Source: Christensenella sp. UBA5893 (GTDB lineage: Bacteria > Bacillota > Clostridia > Christensenellales > UBA1242). Taken from it: a stretch of DNA of 15,305 bases. How positions within the stretch are numbered: position 1 is the first letter of the stretch; the number at the start of each line of letters is the position of its first letter. The notes under the pieces are model-generated. The model made no database searches. It was not told where the DNA came from and worked only from the letters and a program-made list of their open reading frames with translations. Shown here in pieces: positions 1 to 8,200 of this stretch. A program made the position numbers and the translations under genes. The DNA is taken from the NCBI GenBank assembly GCA_002431905.1, contig DJER01000024.1:1-15305 (forward strand), in the 5' to 3' direction.

Positions 1-902
1 TTATTTTTGTCCGGATAGTAAAATGTGTGAGTTGCGCCATGAATTTCAATGTCTTGGCTATAACCAGAAACACCAATACTATCGCTCAAAATTTCATATT
101 CTTGCATTTGGTCAATTTCGTCAAGTGGCACCATAAAAAAGTTTAATCTAAACTCTTGGTTATTGCTTCTGTCTGCGTCCCAAGTTGGGTCAAAGTAGTA
201 GTAGCCATCAATACCATACTTTTCATCTTTGATGTATGCAACAATATTGCAATGAGCATCATAAATTTCGTTTGGTATGCAGGCATGGTTGTAGTTTAAA
301 AAAACCTTAACTTCGCTTAAATTTAGTTGGTCAACAATTTCTTTGAAAAGTTCACTATATCCAACGCAAACTGATTTTTTAGTATTTAACACTCCATAGG
401 TAGAGCGAGAAAAACCACTGCATTCATCTTGTTCAACATCTTGATATTGTCTGTTGGTTACTTCAAAATAAGCACACATAATTTTTTCAACAACAGAAAG
501 GTTTTTTGAGTTTATTTCATCAACGATTTTTGAAATTTGATTGTTTGCATTTTCAATTTCTTTTGTGTTCCAAGTGTGGTAGCCATCTTCTAACCCCATT
601 TTAACTTTTGGAAATTGTTTTTCAAGAGTTTTTAAAATATCACAGAACTTGTTGTTTGGTTGTGCTTTTTTTGACTCGTGTAAAAATGAAATTGTAAAAT
701 CGTTGTCAAAGCCAAGAGAATCAAGTTTGCCAATTATGTTTGAAACATAACTTGCAATATCTTTTTTCAGCAAATTTTGCTCATCAATCAAATATATAAA
801 GTGTGCGTTTTGGTATCTATAATCTCTTTTTTCAAAAAAATCATCAACGGCATTTTTAATATTTTCATTTCCATTGTCATAAAAATAATATCTATTTTCC
901 AT
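1..902 (-). CDS. Transglutaminase-like (papain-fold) protein, C-terminus cut by window edge
   Basis: The frame is open from the ATG at 902 to the left edge, giving 300 residues with no stop, so the C-terminus is missing. The C-terminal half carries the transglutaminase-core triad in the usual order: Cys179 in a CVGYSE motif, His217 in DAHCNIV and Asp238 in FDPTWD. This arrangement (C-x-G-Y/F, H-x-N, D-x-T-W-D) is characteristic of bacterial transglutaminase-like domains, which act as cysteine proteases or amidases, or as inactive folds. The first 130 residues are charged and match nothing I recognise. There is no signal peptide or membrane segment, so the protein is probably cytoplasmic. The start is supported by a consensus promoter whose -10 box lies 6 nt before the ATG; there is no Shine-Dalgarno site, suggesting a leaderless mRNA. 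It is divergent from the DUF4422 gene. The substrate is unknown. The domain call is firm, the function is not. Confidence 0.8.
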   Translation of the reverse strand, partial: MENRYYFYDNGNENIKNAVDDFFEKRDYRYQNAHFIYLIDEQNLLKKDIASYVSNIIGKLDSLGFDNDFTISFLHESKKAQPNNKFCDILKTLEKQFPKVKMGLEDGYHTWNTKEIENANNQISKIVDEINSKNLSVVEKIMCAYFEVTNRQYQDVEQDECSGFSRSTYGVLNTKKSVCVGYSELFKEIVDQLNLSEVKVFLNYNHACIPNEIYDAHCNIVAYIKDEKYGIDGYYYFDPTWDADRSNNQEFRLNFFMVPLDEIDQMQEYEILSDSIGVSGYSQDIEIHGATHTFYYPDKN

Positions 903-908
903 ACAACT

Positions 909-937
909 ATTTTAGCAATTTAGGGGAGTATTGTCAA
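909..937 (-). promoter_or_regulatory. Sigma70-type promoter of the transglutaminase-like gene (leaderless geometry)
   Basis: On the minus strand TTGACA (937-932) is followed by a 17 bp spacer and TAAAAT (914-909). Only 6 nt separate the -10 box from the ATG at 902, so the expected transcription start falls on the start codon. No Shine-Dalgarno sequence precedes the ATG. Confidence 0.7.
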
Positions 938-963
938 TGGTGAAAAAATAAAAGCGATATTAT

Positions 964-1003
964 TTGTGTTATTATTTTTGGTATGTTATAATTTTGTAGG
1001 AGA
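964..1003 (+). promoter_or_regulatory. Promoter and RBS of the DUF4422 gene
   Basis: TTGTGT (964-969), a 17 bp spacer and TATAAT (987-992), with a TG one base upstream of the -10 (extended -10). A Shine-Dalgarno AGGAGA (998-1003) lies 4 nt before the ATG at 1008. The expected RNA start is near 999, so the leader is only about 8-10 nt. This places the GTG at 966 upstream of the RNA start and decides for the ATG at 1008. Confidence 0.6.
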
Positions 1004-1007
1004 AATT

Positions 1008-1775
1008 ATGAAACAAAAAATTGCAGTGCTTGTGTCTTGTCACAAGCCATCAAAAATGTTGAGAACAAAATACATTATGCCAATTCAAGTTGGCTGTGCA
1101 TTTAAGAAAGAAAGATTTGAAAATTGCCTTTATGATGACCAGTTTGAGAATATATCTCAAAAGAATAAGAGATATTGTGAACTCACTGCTCAGTTTTGGG
1201 CGTGGAAAAATATTGATGCACAAAGTTATGGCTTTTTTCATTATAGAAGATATTTGTCACTTGATACAAAATATCATTTAAAACAAAAACTTGATTGTTT
1301 AAATGATAAAGTGATTAAAAAATATAAATTGAATGATGAAAACTTGGGAAAGTTGATGAATAAGTATGATGTTATAGTCCCACACAGGGCATTGGTTTGG
1401 AACAACTACAACCAATACAAAAAGTCAAAAGGTCATCACATAAGAGATTTGGATTTTTGTCTTGATGTTATTAAAAATGACTATCCAGAAATTTATCCAT
1501 CTGCTCAAAAATATATGAAATCTAAACTTGCATATTTTTGTAATATGTTCATAATGAAGAAGGAAATCTTTAACAGTTACTGCACTTGGCTTTTTGATAT
1601 TTTGGAAAAACACGAAAAGAAGTTTGATTGTGCAGATTATGCGCCTTACGATTATAGAGTTAGTGGATTTTTGGCAGAAAGATTGGCAGGAATATATTTC
1701 ACCTATTTAAAAAGTTTAAAAAAATACAAATTTAGAAAGGCTCAAACACTGATGTTCAAAAATACAGATTTGTAA
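1008..1775 (+). CDS. DUF4422 family protein (putative glycosyltransferase-type, polysaccharide-associated)
   Basis: The product is 255 residues from the ATG at 1008, chosen because AGGAGA sits just before it; the frame is open back to a GTG at 966 but that lies within the promoter. Family hallmarks are all visible: an N-terminal strand ending in SCHKP (around residues 9-14), YIMPIQVG (23-30), NISQKN followed by YCELTAQFWAWKN (about 56-68), HYRRY (78-82) and a VIVPHR strand near residue 120. These match DUF4422, whose members usually lie in capsule or exopolysaccharide clusters and are often described as glycosyltransferase-like; the activity of this one is inferred only. No signal peptide or membrane segment is seen. 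No sugar-related neighbour lies in the window, so it stands outside a visible polysaccharide cluster. It is convergent with the C1 protease gene, and the two share a bidirectional terminator. Confidence 0.85.
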   Translation: MKQKIAVLVSCHKPSKMLRTKYIMPIQVGCAFKKERFENCLYDDQFENISQKNKRYCELTAQFWAWKNIDAQSYGFFHYRRYLSLDTKYHLKQKLDCLNDKVIKKYKLNDENLGKLMNKYDVIVPHRALVWNNYNQYKKSKGHHIRDLDFCLDVIKNDYPEIYPSAQKYMKSKLAYFCNMFIMKKEIFNSYCTWLFDILEKHEKKFDCADYAPYDYRVSGFLAERLAGIYFTYLKSLKKYKFRKAQTLMFKNTDL

Positions 1776-1779
1776 TTTA

Positions 1780-1814
1780 AAAAACACATTGAGGCAAAAT
1801 TTCAATGTGTTTTT
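1780..1814. terminator. Bidirectional rho-independent terminator between convergent genes
   Basis: A 13 bp perfect stem, AAAAACACATTGA (1780-1792) with TCAATGTGTTTTT (1802-1814), and a 9 nt loop. A-rich and T-rich arms give a U-tract in both directions. It starts 4 nt after the DUF4422 stop and lies 22 nt beyond the C1 protease stop on the other strand. Confidence 0.85.
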
Positions 1815-1836
1815 ATTCTTATTTATATTTTTTTGT

Positions 1837-4800
1837 TTATTTTTTGTTTGTCTTTTGCACTTTTTTCTTTTTCGCTTTTATCACAATCTCACAAATTGTT
1901 GCAGCTATAACAATACAAGGCAATGATATAATTAGTATCAATGCAAAATTTGAATGCTTTTGTTTGATTGTAATTTTAATATTTTCAATGGTTTCGTAGT
2001 GTTGAGTGTCATCAGGAGTGTAGGTTGCTAAATATGTTTTATTTGTCTCAAACTTTTGGGTTGGGTCATTAAATGAATAGCCATCTGGCAATTTAATTTC
2101 ACTGAGGTTTTTAATTTTTTCATCAACTTCAATTGTCAATTCCTTTTGATGATTAGGAATTGCTTTTTTAATGCTAAATGTCAACTGCTCATTTAAAGAG
2201 TAATTTGGATTGTTGCTGACAACTGTAAATGTGTAAGTTCCAACTTCCAATTGACTTTGAGATACCATAATTTTTGCGTCTTCATTAGGTAGCACACCAT
2301 TGATTTTGTATTGTGGACATTGCAATTGACCGTTGTAGTAAAACTCCGTTGTTGTATCTGATAGGTTTAGGATTTTTGGCGCAATTGAAATACTACTTTC
2401 TAGTGCTAAGGTGTTAGAGTTTTCATCTGAAATGCGTATGTAGATTTTTGTTGTTTCTGTTGCATTTTTAAAATATATGGCATTTTCTGAAAACATTTGC
2501 TTGTCTAAAGAGTATTCAATTTTTGCAGTATTGCAGTTCAAGATTTCTAGAGAAATAGTGTGATCCTTGCCATCATAAACGCCACTATAGCTAGATAGAT
2601 TATATTTTATATTTCGCTTTGAAACGGTGTAAGTTGCGGGCTCAAAACCATATTCACAAACTGCAATGTAGTTTGGATTGTTTACTGTTGAGTTTATGTT
2701 AAATTTGCCAATTGAAAGGGGAGTTGCATCACAACTAAACTGCATTTGTAGGTCATCACCATCAATGACATTCCCACTTGACACTTGATATGTAAATGGC
2801 AAAAGGTTTTCGCCATACTCTGAAGTTTTTGAATCTATCTTGTATTTTAAGCGTCTTTTTTGAACGCTAAATTTAACATGGATTGTTTTAGATGCTGTGA
2901 CATCGTCATTAAATGTGCAAACCACATCAAAACCAAAATTACCTGTGCTCATTGGAATGCCGGTCAAACTGAATGTGTATGGGTCACAAGAAATGCCTTT
3001 TGGCCAATTTTGATTTTTAATGGCGCAAGAAACGCCTTTAAGTGAAGTGTCTATTGGCTGTGGAATAGGACAATTCATTTCAATGCCATAATGAAAGTTG
3101 TCGCCAAGGTCAGTATCTTCAAATGTGAATATTAAGTTGTCTGTAACCTCGACATAAACAAATGCATATTCATATTTGAAATCTGGGAAGTTTACCAAAT
3201 GATTTTTATCTAAATAATTGCTGTAATTTGACTCAATGAAATCTTCGCTTGTAATTTCATCATTGTGTTGTTCGGTTTTGTAGTAGTAATAATTATTTTT
3301 ATTGTTTTTTGACCTTTTAGAAAAGTTAACGGAATAATCTTCGCCATAAACAAATGACTTCGCATTGCTTGATATGTCATAGTTTTCGGTAGGAGAGTAG
3401 TAGGCAACCACCTTTTTGTCGCTATTGCTTAATTTATACCATTTTATCTCAATTTGAACAATGTTGTCATCGTAGGTTTGAACAAATAAATTGTATGTTT
3501 GAACTTTATTTTCATTGTCCGAATCAGATAGCCTAAATTTGCACACCGTTGAAGTGTATGGTTGAATTGACTCATATTGATAATAATCGGTATATGGAAT
3601 TAAACTGTCATCTGAACAAAACCAATATTTAATTCTGCTGTATTCACCAAATGCAATTGAAACTTTTGGATTAGTCTCTACGGAGTAAACATATATTGTG
3701 TTTTTATTTTTGGTTGAAAGTATTGTGTTCATCATTTGATAAGATTGATATTTAGATTCTTCTGCTGTTAACACATAAGAAAGTTCAGTTCCGGAAAAAA
3801 CAACAATTTGTTTTTTAAATGTGTAGTCAATTGAATTGTCGCCATCTTTGTCAACAGAAAAAATAATAATGTATGTGCCACTATCAATTGCGTTGTTTGT
3901 GCTAACATAAAATTTGTTACCATTTTGTTTCAGCTGTGAAAATTGATTGTTTGCATTGCAATTATTTAACAAAATTTTTGCATCAATTTTTGTATTTGTG
4001 TTTTGCTCTAAATTTGAATATTGATATTCAATTTCAATGTTTTCACCATATTTATAGATGTTGGCGTCAAGAAAAACTGTTTTGTTCCGTGAATAGTCAA
4101 TTGAGTTGCAAATTGGAGATTGATAATTTATGAAATTAGAGTTTGAATTTGAAATTGAAATGGTATCATCTTTATTTTGTGAACTTGCATTTTCAAAACC
4201 ATACAGGTAATTCAAAAGATTTGGGTCGTCATAAGATATGCAAATCAGCTCGTTATTTCCCCAACTGTTTAGGGCAATGAACACACCTTGTCGCAAAATG
4301 CCATTGCTGTCATTAAAACTTAGGTTGTCGTCCCAACCAATTATTGTAACAGAGTGGTTAAGCACTTTCTCGGAATAGGTGCACGCCCTGCCATTTATGG
4401 ATTGAAATTCACTATCATTTATGTTTGTTGAGATAGCACCATTTTTTAACAAATATGTCTTTGTGTTCAAAATTTTATCAGATTTTTCAATCCATTTTGT
4501 ATTTGCAAAGTTTGTGTATGAGATGTCACTTGGGATGTATGAGTGGGCAAGCCCTTTATACATGTTGTAAATTTGCAAATAATTGTTGTTGTCAAAGCCA
4601 AAAGTGTATTCATAAGGGAATTCGGCTTCAAGCAACAAGCCATATTTTTTTGCAACATTAAAGCAATCTGTTTGGCGTCCACCTGCACCAATTTCATACG
4701 ACGAGTTTTCCATTTTTACACAAAGTGTGAGCCATGCTTCAGAAAAGTCGTAATATTCGCCAGTTGTCATTGCAAGGTTTATTTCCAAAGTTTTTACAAA

Positions 4801-5031
4801 TGAAAAAATCCAGCATGTTCCCATTGATGCTTGGCAAGGTGTGTCAATTCGATAATAATCTTTTAAGCAAAAGTATTCATCTTGAATTGATGCACTGGCT
4901 ATATCTGGTCGTTTTATGTCACTGGCATAAATTTCGCTATTGCAAGGAAACACTAGCGCACATATTGCGCAGACAATTGCAATCACAAAAGGGCCACAAA
5001 AAGTAATAAATTTGTTTTTTGTTTTTTTCAT
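1837..5031 (-). CDS. Cell-surface papain-like cysteine protease (C1) with MBG-type stalk and C-terminal membrane anchor
   Basis: The product is 1064 residues. Residues 1-37 form a signal peptide (lysine-rich start, hydrophobic core 12-29, likely cut after YAS). The papain catalytic domain spans about 45-285: oxyanion Gln67 and nucleophile Cys73 in CQASMGTCW (papain's six-residue spacing), His226 in NHSVTIIGWDD and Asn255 in ALNSWG. Residues 290-720 are beta-rich and unrecognised. Three repeats resembling bacterial MBG/Ig-like modules follow (about 726-800, 803-884, 885-956), with NPNY motifs and a YDGKDH segment, then a small module with ATYTPDDTQHYE (about 960-1023). A membrane helix (about 1029-1051) with a KAKKKK tail anchors the C-terminus, so the protease would be displayed outside on a stalk. 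No LPXTG motif. It has its own leaderless-type promoter and is divergent from the secreted subtilase. Role: surface or extracellular proteolysis, inferred; target unknown. Confidence 0.88.
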   Translation of the reverse strand: MKKTKNKFITFCGPFVIAIVCAICALVFPCNSEIYASDIKRPDIASASIQDEYFCLKDYYRIDTPCQASMGTCWIFSFVKTLEINLAMTTGEYYDFSEAWLTLCVKMENSSYEIGAGGRQTDCFNVAKKYGLLLEAEFPYEYTFGFDNNNYLQIYNMYKGLAHSYIPSDISYTNFANTKWIEKSDKILNTKTYLLKNGAISTNINDSEFQSINGRACTYSEKVLNHSVTIIGWDDNLSFNDSNGILRQGVFIALNSWGNNELICISYDDPNLLNYLYGFENASSQNKDDTISISNSNSNFINYQSPICNSIDYSRNKTVFLDANIYKYGENIEIEYQYSNLEQNTNTKIDAKILLNNCNANNQFSQLKQNGNKFYVSTNNAIDSGTYIIIFSVDKDGDNSIDYTFKKQIVVFSGTELSYVLTAEESKYQSYQMMNTILSTKNKNTIYVYSVETNPKVSIAFGEYSRIKYWFCSDDSLIPYTDYYQYESIQPYTSTVCKFRLSDSDNENKVQTYNLFVQTYDDNIVQIEIKWYKLSNSDKKVVAYYSPTENYDISSNAKSFVYGEDYSVNFSKRSKNNKNNYYYYKTEQHNDEITSEDFIESNYSNYLDKNHLVNFPDFKYEYAFVYVEVTDNLIFTFEDTDLGDNFHYGIEMNCPIPQPIDTSLKGVSCAIKNQNWPKGISCDPYTFSLTGIPMSTGNFGFDVVCTFNDDVTASKTIHVKFSVQKRRLKYKIDSKTSEYGENLLPFTYQVSSGNVIDGDDLQMQFSCDATPLSIGKFNINSTVNNPNYIAVCEYGFEPATYTVSKRNIKYNLSSYSGVYDGKDHTISLEILNCNTAKIEYSLDKQMFSENAIYFKNATETTKIYIRISDENSNTLALESSISIAPKILNLSDTTTEFYYNGQLQCPQYKINGVLPNEDAKIMVSQSQLEVGTYTFTVVSNNPNYSLNEQLTFSIKKAIPNHQKELTIEVDEKIKNLSEIKLPDGYSFNDPTQKFETNKTYLATYTPDDTQHYETIENIKITIKQKHSNFALILIISLPCIVIAATICEIVIKAKKKKVQKTNKK

Positions 5032-5037
5032 AATTTA

Positions 5038-5066
5038 ATTATATCAGCAACACAATTTAAAATCAA
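5038..5066 (-). promoter_or_regulatory. Sigma70-type promoter of the C1 protease gene (leaderless geometry)
   Basis: On the minus strand TTGATT (5066-5061), a 17 bp spacer and a perfect TATAAT (5043-5038). Six nt (TAAATT) then separate the -10 box from the ATG at 5031, with no Shine-Dalgarno site. The geometry is identical to that of the gene at 902. Confidence 0.7.
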
Positions 5067-5165
5067 TGTTTTACACAATTTACCATTTTTAATTTTGAGA
5101 TTAAAATATAACATTTACGCGCTTATTTGAGTGCGTTTTTTAATATACTTTTTTTAAATTTGGTA

Positions 5166-5210
5166 TTTACATGGTAAAGTATGTGTGCTATACTGACAAA
5201 AACGGAGGTG
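5166..5210 (+). promoter_or_regulatory. Promoter and strong RBS of the subtilase gene
   Basis: TTTACA (5166-5171), a 17 bp spacer and TATACT (5189-5194), with TG upstream of the -10. A strong Shine-Dalgarno GGAGGTG (5204-5210) lies 3 nt before the ATG at 5214. The in-frame ATG at 5181 lies inside the promoter spacer and cannot be the start. The predicted leader is about 13 nt. Confidence 0.75.
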
Positions 5211-5213
5211 TTC

Positions 5214-8200
5214 ATGAAAAAATCCACCAGAGTTTGGGTCTATCTTTTGGAAGTCATATTGGCACCAGTAATTATATTGTGTGGTTTTCAACTTGGAAAG
5301 TTATTTAATAAAAATGACATAAATAACTATGCGCCAACAAACAATATTATTGAATACAGAAAAAATCTTGCCTACATAAATGATAATTATGAAGACGAGA
5401 TAAACAATCGTATTATTGTAAAAACTAACAGAACGATTGAAGATGATAAAGCACTTTGCGTGGCGAGTGGCTATGCCGGACTTAATGTTTTGCAGTATGA
5501 AAACTATCAAGATGCCACAAATGCACTCAATTATTATTCTTCACTTAGTTATGTCTCATATTGTGAAAGAGATTTTGTTGTTTATTGCAATGATATTGTT
5601 GAAAATTCTGTTGTGATAAATGGAAATGAAATGGGGAACCTCTCTTGGGGTGCAAACCTTTTGGGTGTTTCTACTTATCAAAATTATATTCTTTCAAAAT
5701 ATAAATCAGTTGATAATCTCCCTACGGTTTATGTTGCAGTTCTGGATACTGGCATTGATACAGACAATGAATTTTTAAGTGGAAGAATTGCTTATGACCT
5801 TGGAATTAGTTACTACGACAGCGCGCTTTACACAAACAAAAAAAGCAATTATAAATTTGAAGATGACAATTCGCACGGAACACATGTTTCTGGAACAATT
5901 GTTGACCTTACACAAAGTAATGTAAAGATTATTCCAATAAAAGTGCTAAATGGAGAAGGTAAAGGTTCAAATGCAAACATTATTTCTGGCATGGAATATA
6001 TTTTGAACCTAAAAAAATCCGGCAAGAATATTTGTGCTTTCAATATGAGCCTTGGTGGTTATGGAAATTCAAAAGAAGAAGAGAGAATTATTGATAGTTG
6101 TTATGAAAACAACATTATGCCAGTTGTTGCCGCTGGAAATGAAAATTATTTCACAGAAAAGTTTTCACCATCTTCTTGTAAAAATGCACTTACAATTTCT
6201 GCACTTGAACAAAATTCTGTTTACAAAAATGCACTGCATAAAGCCTATTATTCAAATTATGGCCCAACGATTGATTTGTGTTTGCCAGGGACAGATATTT
6301 TAAGTTGTGTTCCAAATGAATGCACTTACAAAACAATTTACACTTCAAAAACAGGCGGAAAGTATGCCGTTATCAGTGGAACATCAATGGCAACACCACA
6401 CGCAACAGCACTTGTAGCACTTTTTGCAACATACTATGGAAATGGCTACAATGTTAAAACAGTTGAACAAAAAATTAAAACTAGCACCTATGATTTTGGA
6501 TTGGAAGATAAAGATGATGTTTATGGCTATGGCGTGCCGAATATGGAACTTGCAATTGACAAGTATAGTCTTGACAAAACACCAAAATTATCATTTGGTG
6601 AAGTGAACTCAGTAAGCAATTTTGATAAGGAATTCAAATTAAAAATTACAAATAAAAATACAAATTACAATGGTTATACTTATAAAATTGCCTATACCCT
6701 TGATGGAACGTATCCAACGACTTATGCGCTTGAATATACATCTCCAATTGAAATAGCCGAATCAACAAGGTTAAAGTTTGCAATTTACTTGTATGATGAA
6801 AACGGAAATGTTTGCGCAGATAGCAAATGTTATGAGGCTAATTATTTTGTTGGCGAAAGCACCTGTAACGATGATGCAACGGGTTTTGAAATTGACAATG
6901 ACGGGACTGTTACGAAATACACTTCTGGCTTAAATGAAATTGTGTTGCCAGAATATGTAAATGGCATAAAAGTTAAAAAACTTGCAGATGACCTATTTTA
7001 TGGTATTGGTATTAGAAGGTTTGTTTGTAATTTTGATGTTTTGATTGATGGTTATCCATTTAATTGTTGTGATGAGTTGACATATTTAAAATTGGGTTCA
7101 ACAAACACAAAAACTTTGGCTAAATATTGTTCAGAACTAAAAACGGTGGTTCTGCCAAATTCAAGCGTAATTGGAAACGCTATTGCAAGTTATGCATGCC
7201 TTGGTATGCTATATGGTAGTTCAACAGTTTTGGGCTGTTTCAACTTGCAGGAAATTTCAATTCCAAACGTTGCGGATATCCCCGCAAATGCATTTTCTAA
7301 CTTTTTAAAACTTGATAAAATTAGTTTGGAACAAGCAACAAGCATAGGCGACAAAGCTTTTGAAAATTGCGAGGATTTAAAATTATACTTCAATTGTCCA
7401 AACCTCTTGTCAGTGGGTTCAAATGCGTTTGATGGCTCTGGCATAAATGGACTTTTTGCAGACAAACTAGAAATTGTGGGAAATGAAGCATTTGCAAATT
7501 GCCTAAATTTAGAAAATCTTATTTTACCAAGTGCAAAAAGGATTGGAACGGAATTGGCTGGTAAAAATGACAATAATCTGGTTGTTGTTTTCAGTCAAAA
7601 AGATTTTGCCATGACTAAAAACTTAAACATTTTCTTTGGACAAAAAGATGTAATTTTTATAAGTGGAGCATTCAAAAATGCAAATTCCGAACTTACAAAA
7701 ATATATTGCTACAACACGAGTTCAATGTCAAAACAAACAAATATGACTTGTATTGATGCAAGTGCAAGCATTTATGAAAGCAAAACTAAAGAAATAAATT
7801 TCAACTTCAATGGTTATAACTGCCAAATTGCGACCTATTGTTCTGCTGACAATGTCCTTGATGACACAGACATTTTGGTTGATTTCAAGAGTTATGATGG
7901 CTTTAAAATTGCTGAAAACTACACTTTTAATAAAATCACTGACCAAAGCAAATATTATATTTCAGTTGTAACAGACAATTTTGGAAACCAAAGTCAAAAC
8001 ATTGTGAACACAGCTGGCGAAAAGACGGCATATAATATCAAAATTAACAGCAACATTAAATCAGTTGGTGCAGAAATTGGAGCGCTAGCTTATTATGAAG
8101 GCGAAAGCGTAAGTTTAAAGCTAAAAAAAGTTAAAGGATATGACCTTGTTTCGGTTTATCTCGATGGCGTTGAAATTACGGACAGATTTGAGAATGACAC

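Noticed and set aside
5181..5213. Upstream ATG of the subtilase frame
   Set aside because: It lies in the spacer of the promoter, before the expected RNA start, and has no RBS; GGAGGTG precedes the ATG at 5214.
7190..7573. 127-codon minus-strand frame inside the subtilase gene
   Set aside because: It is the reverse of the LRR region, has no promoter or RBS, and shows no recognisable domain; a shadow of the real gene.
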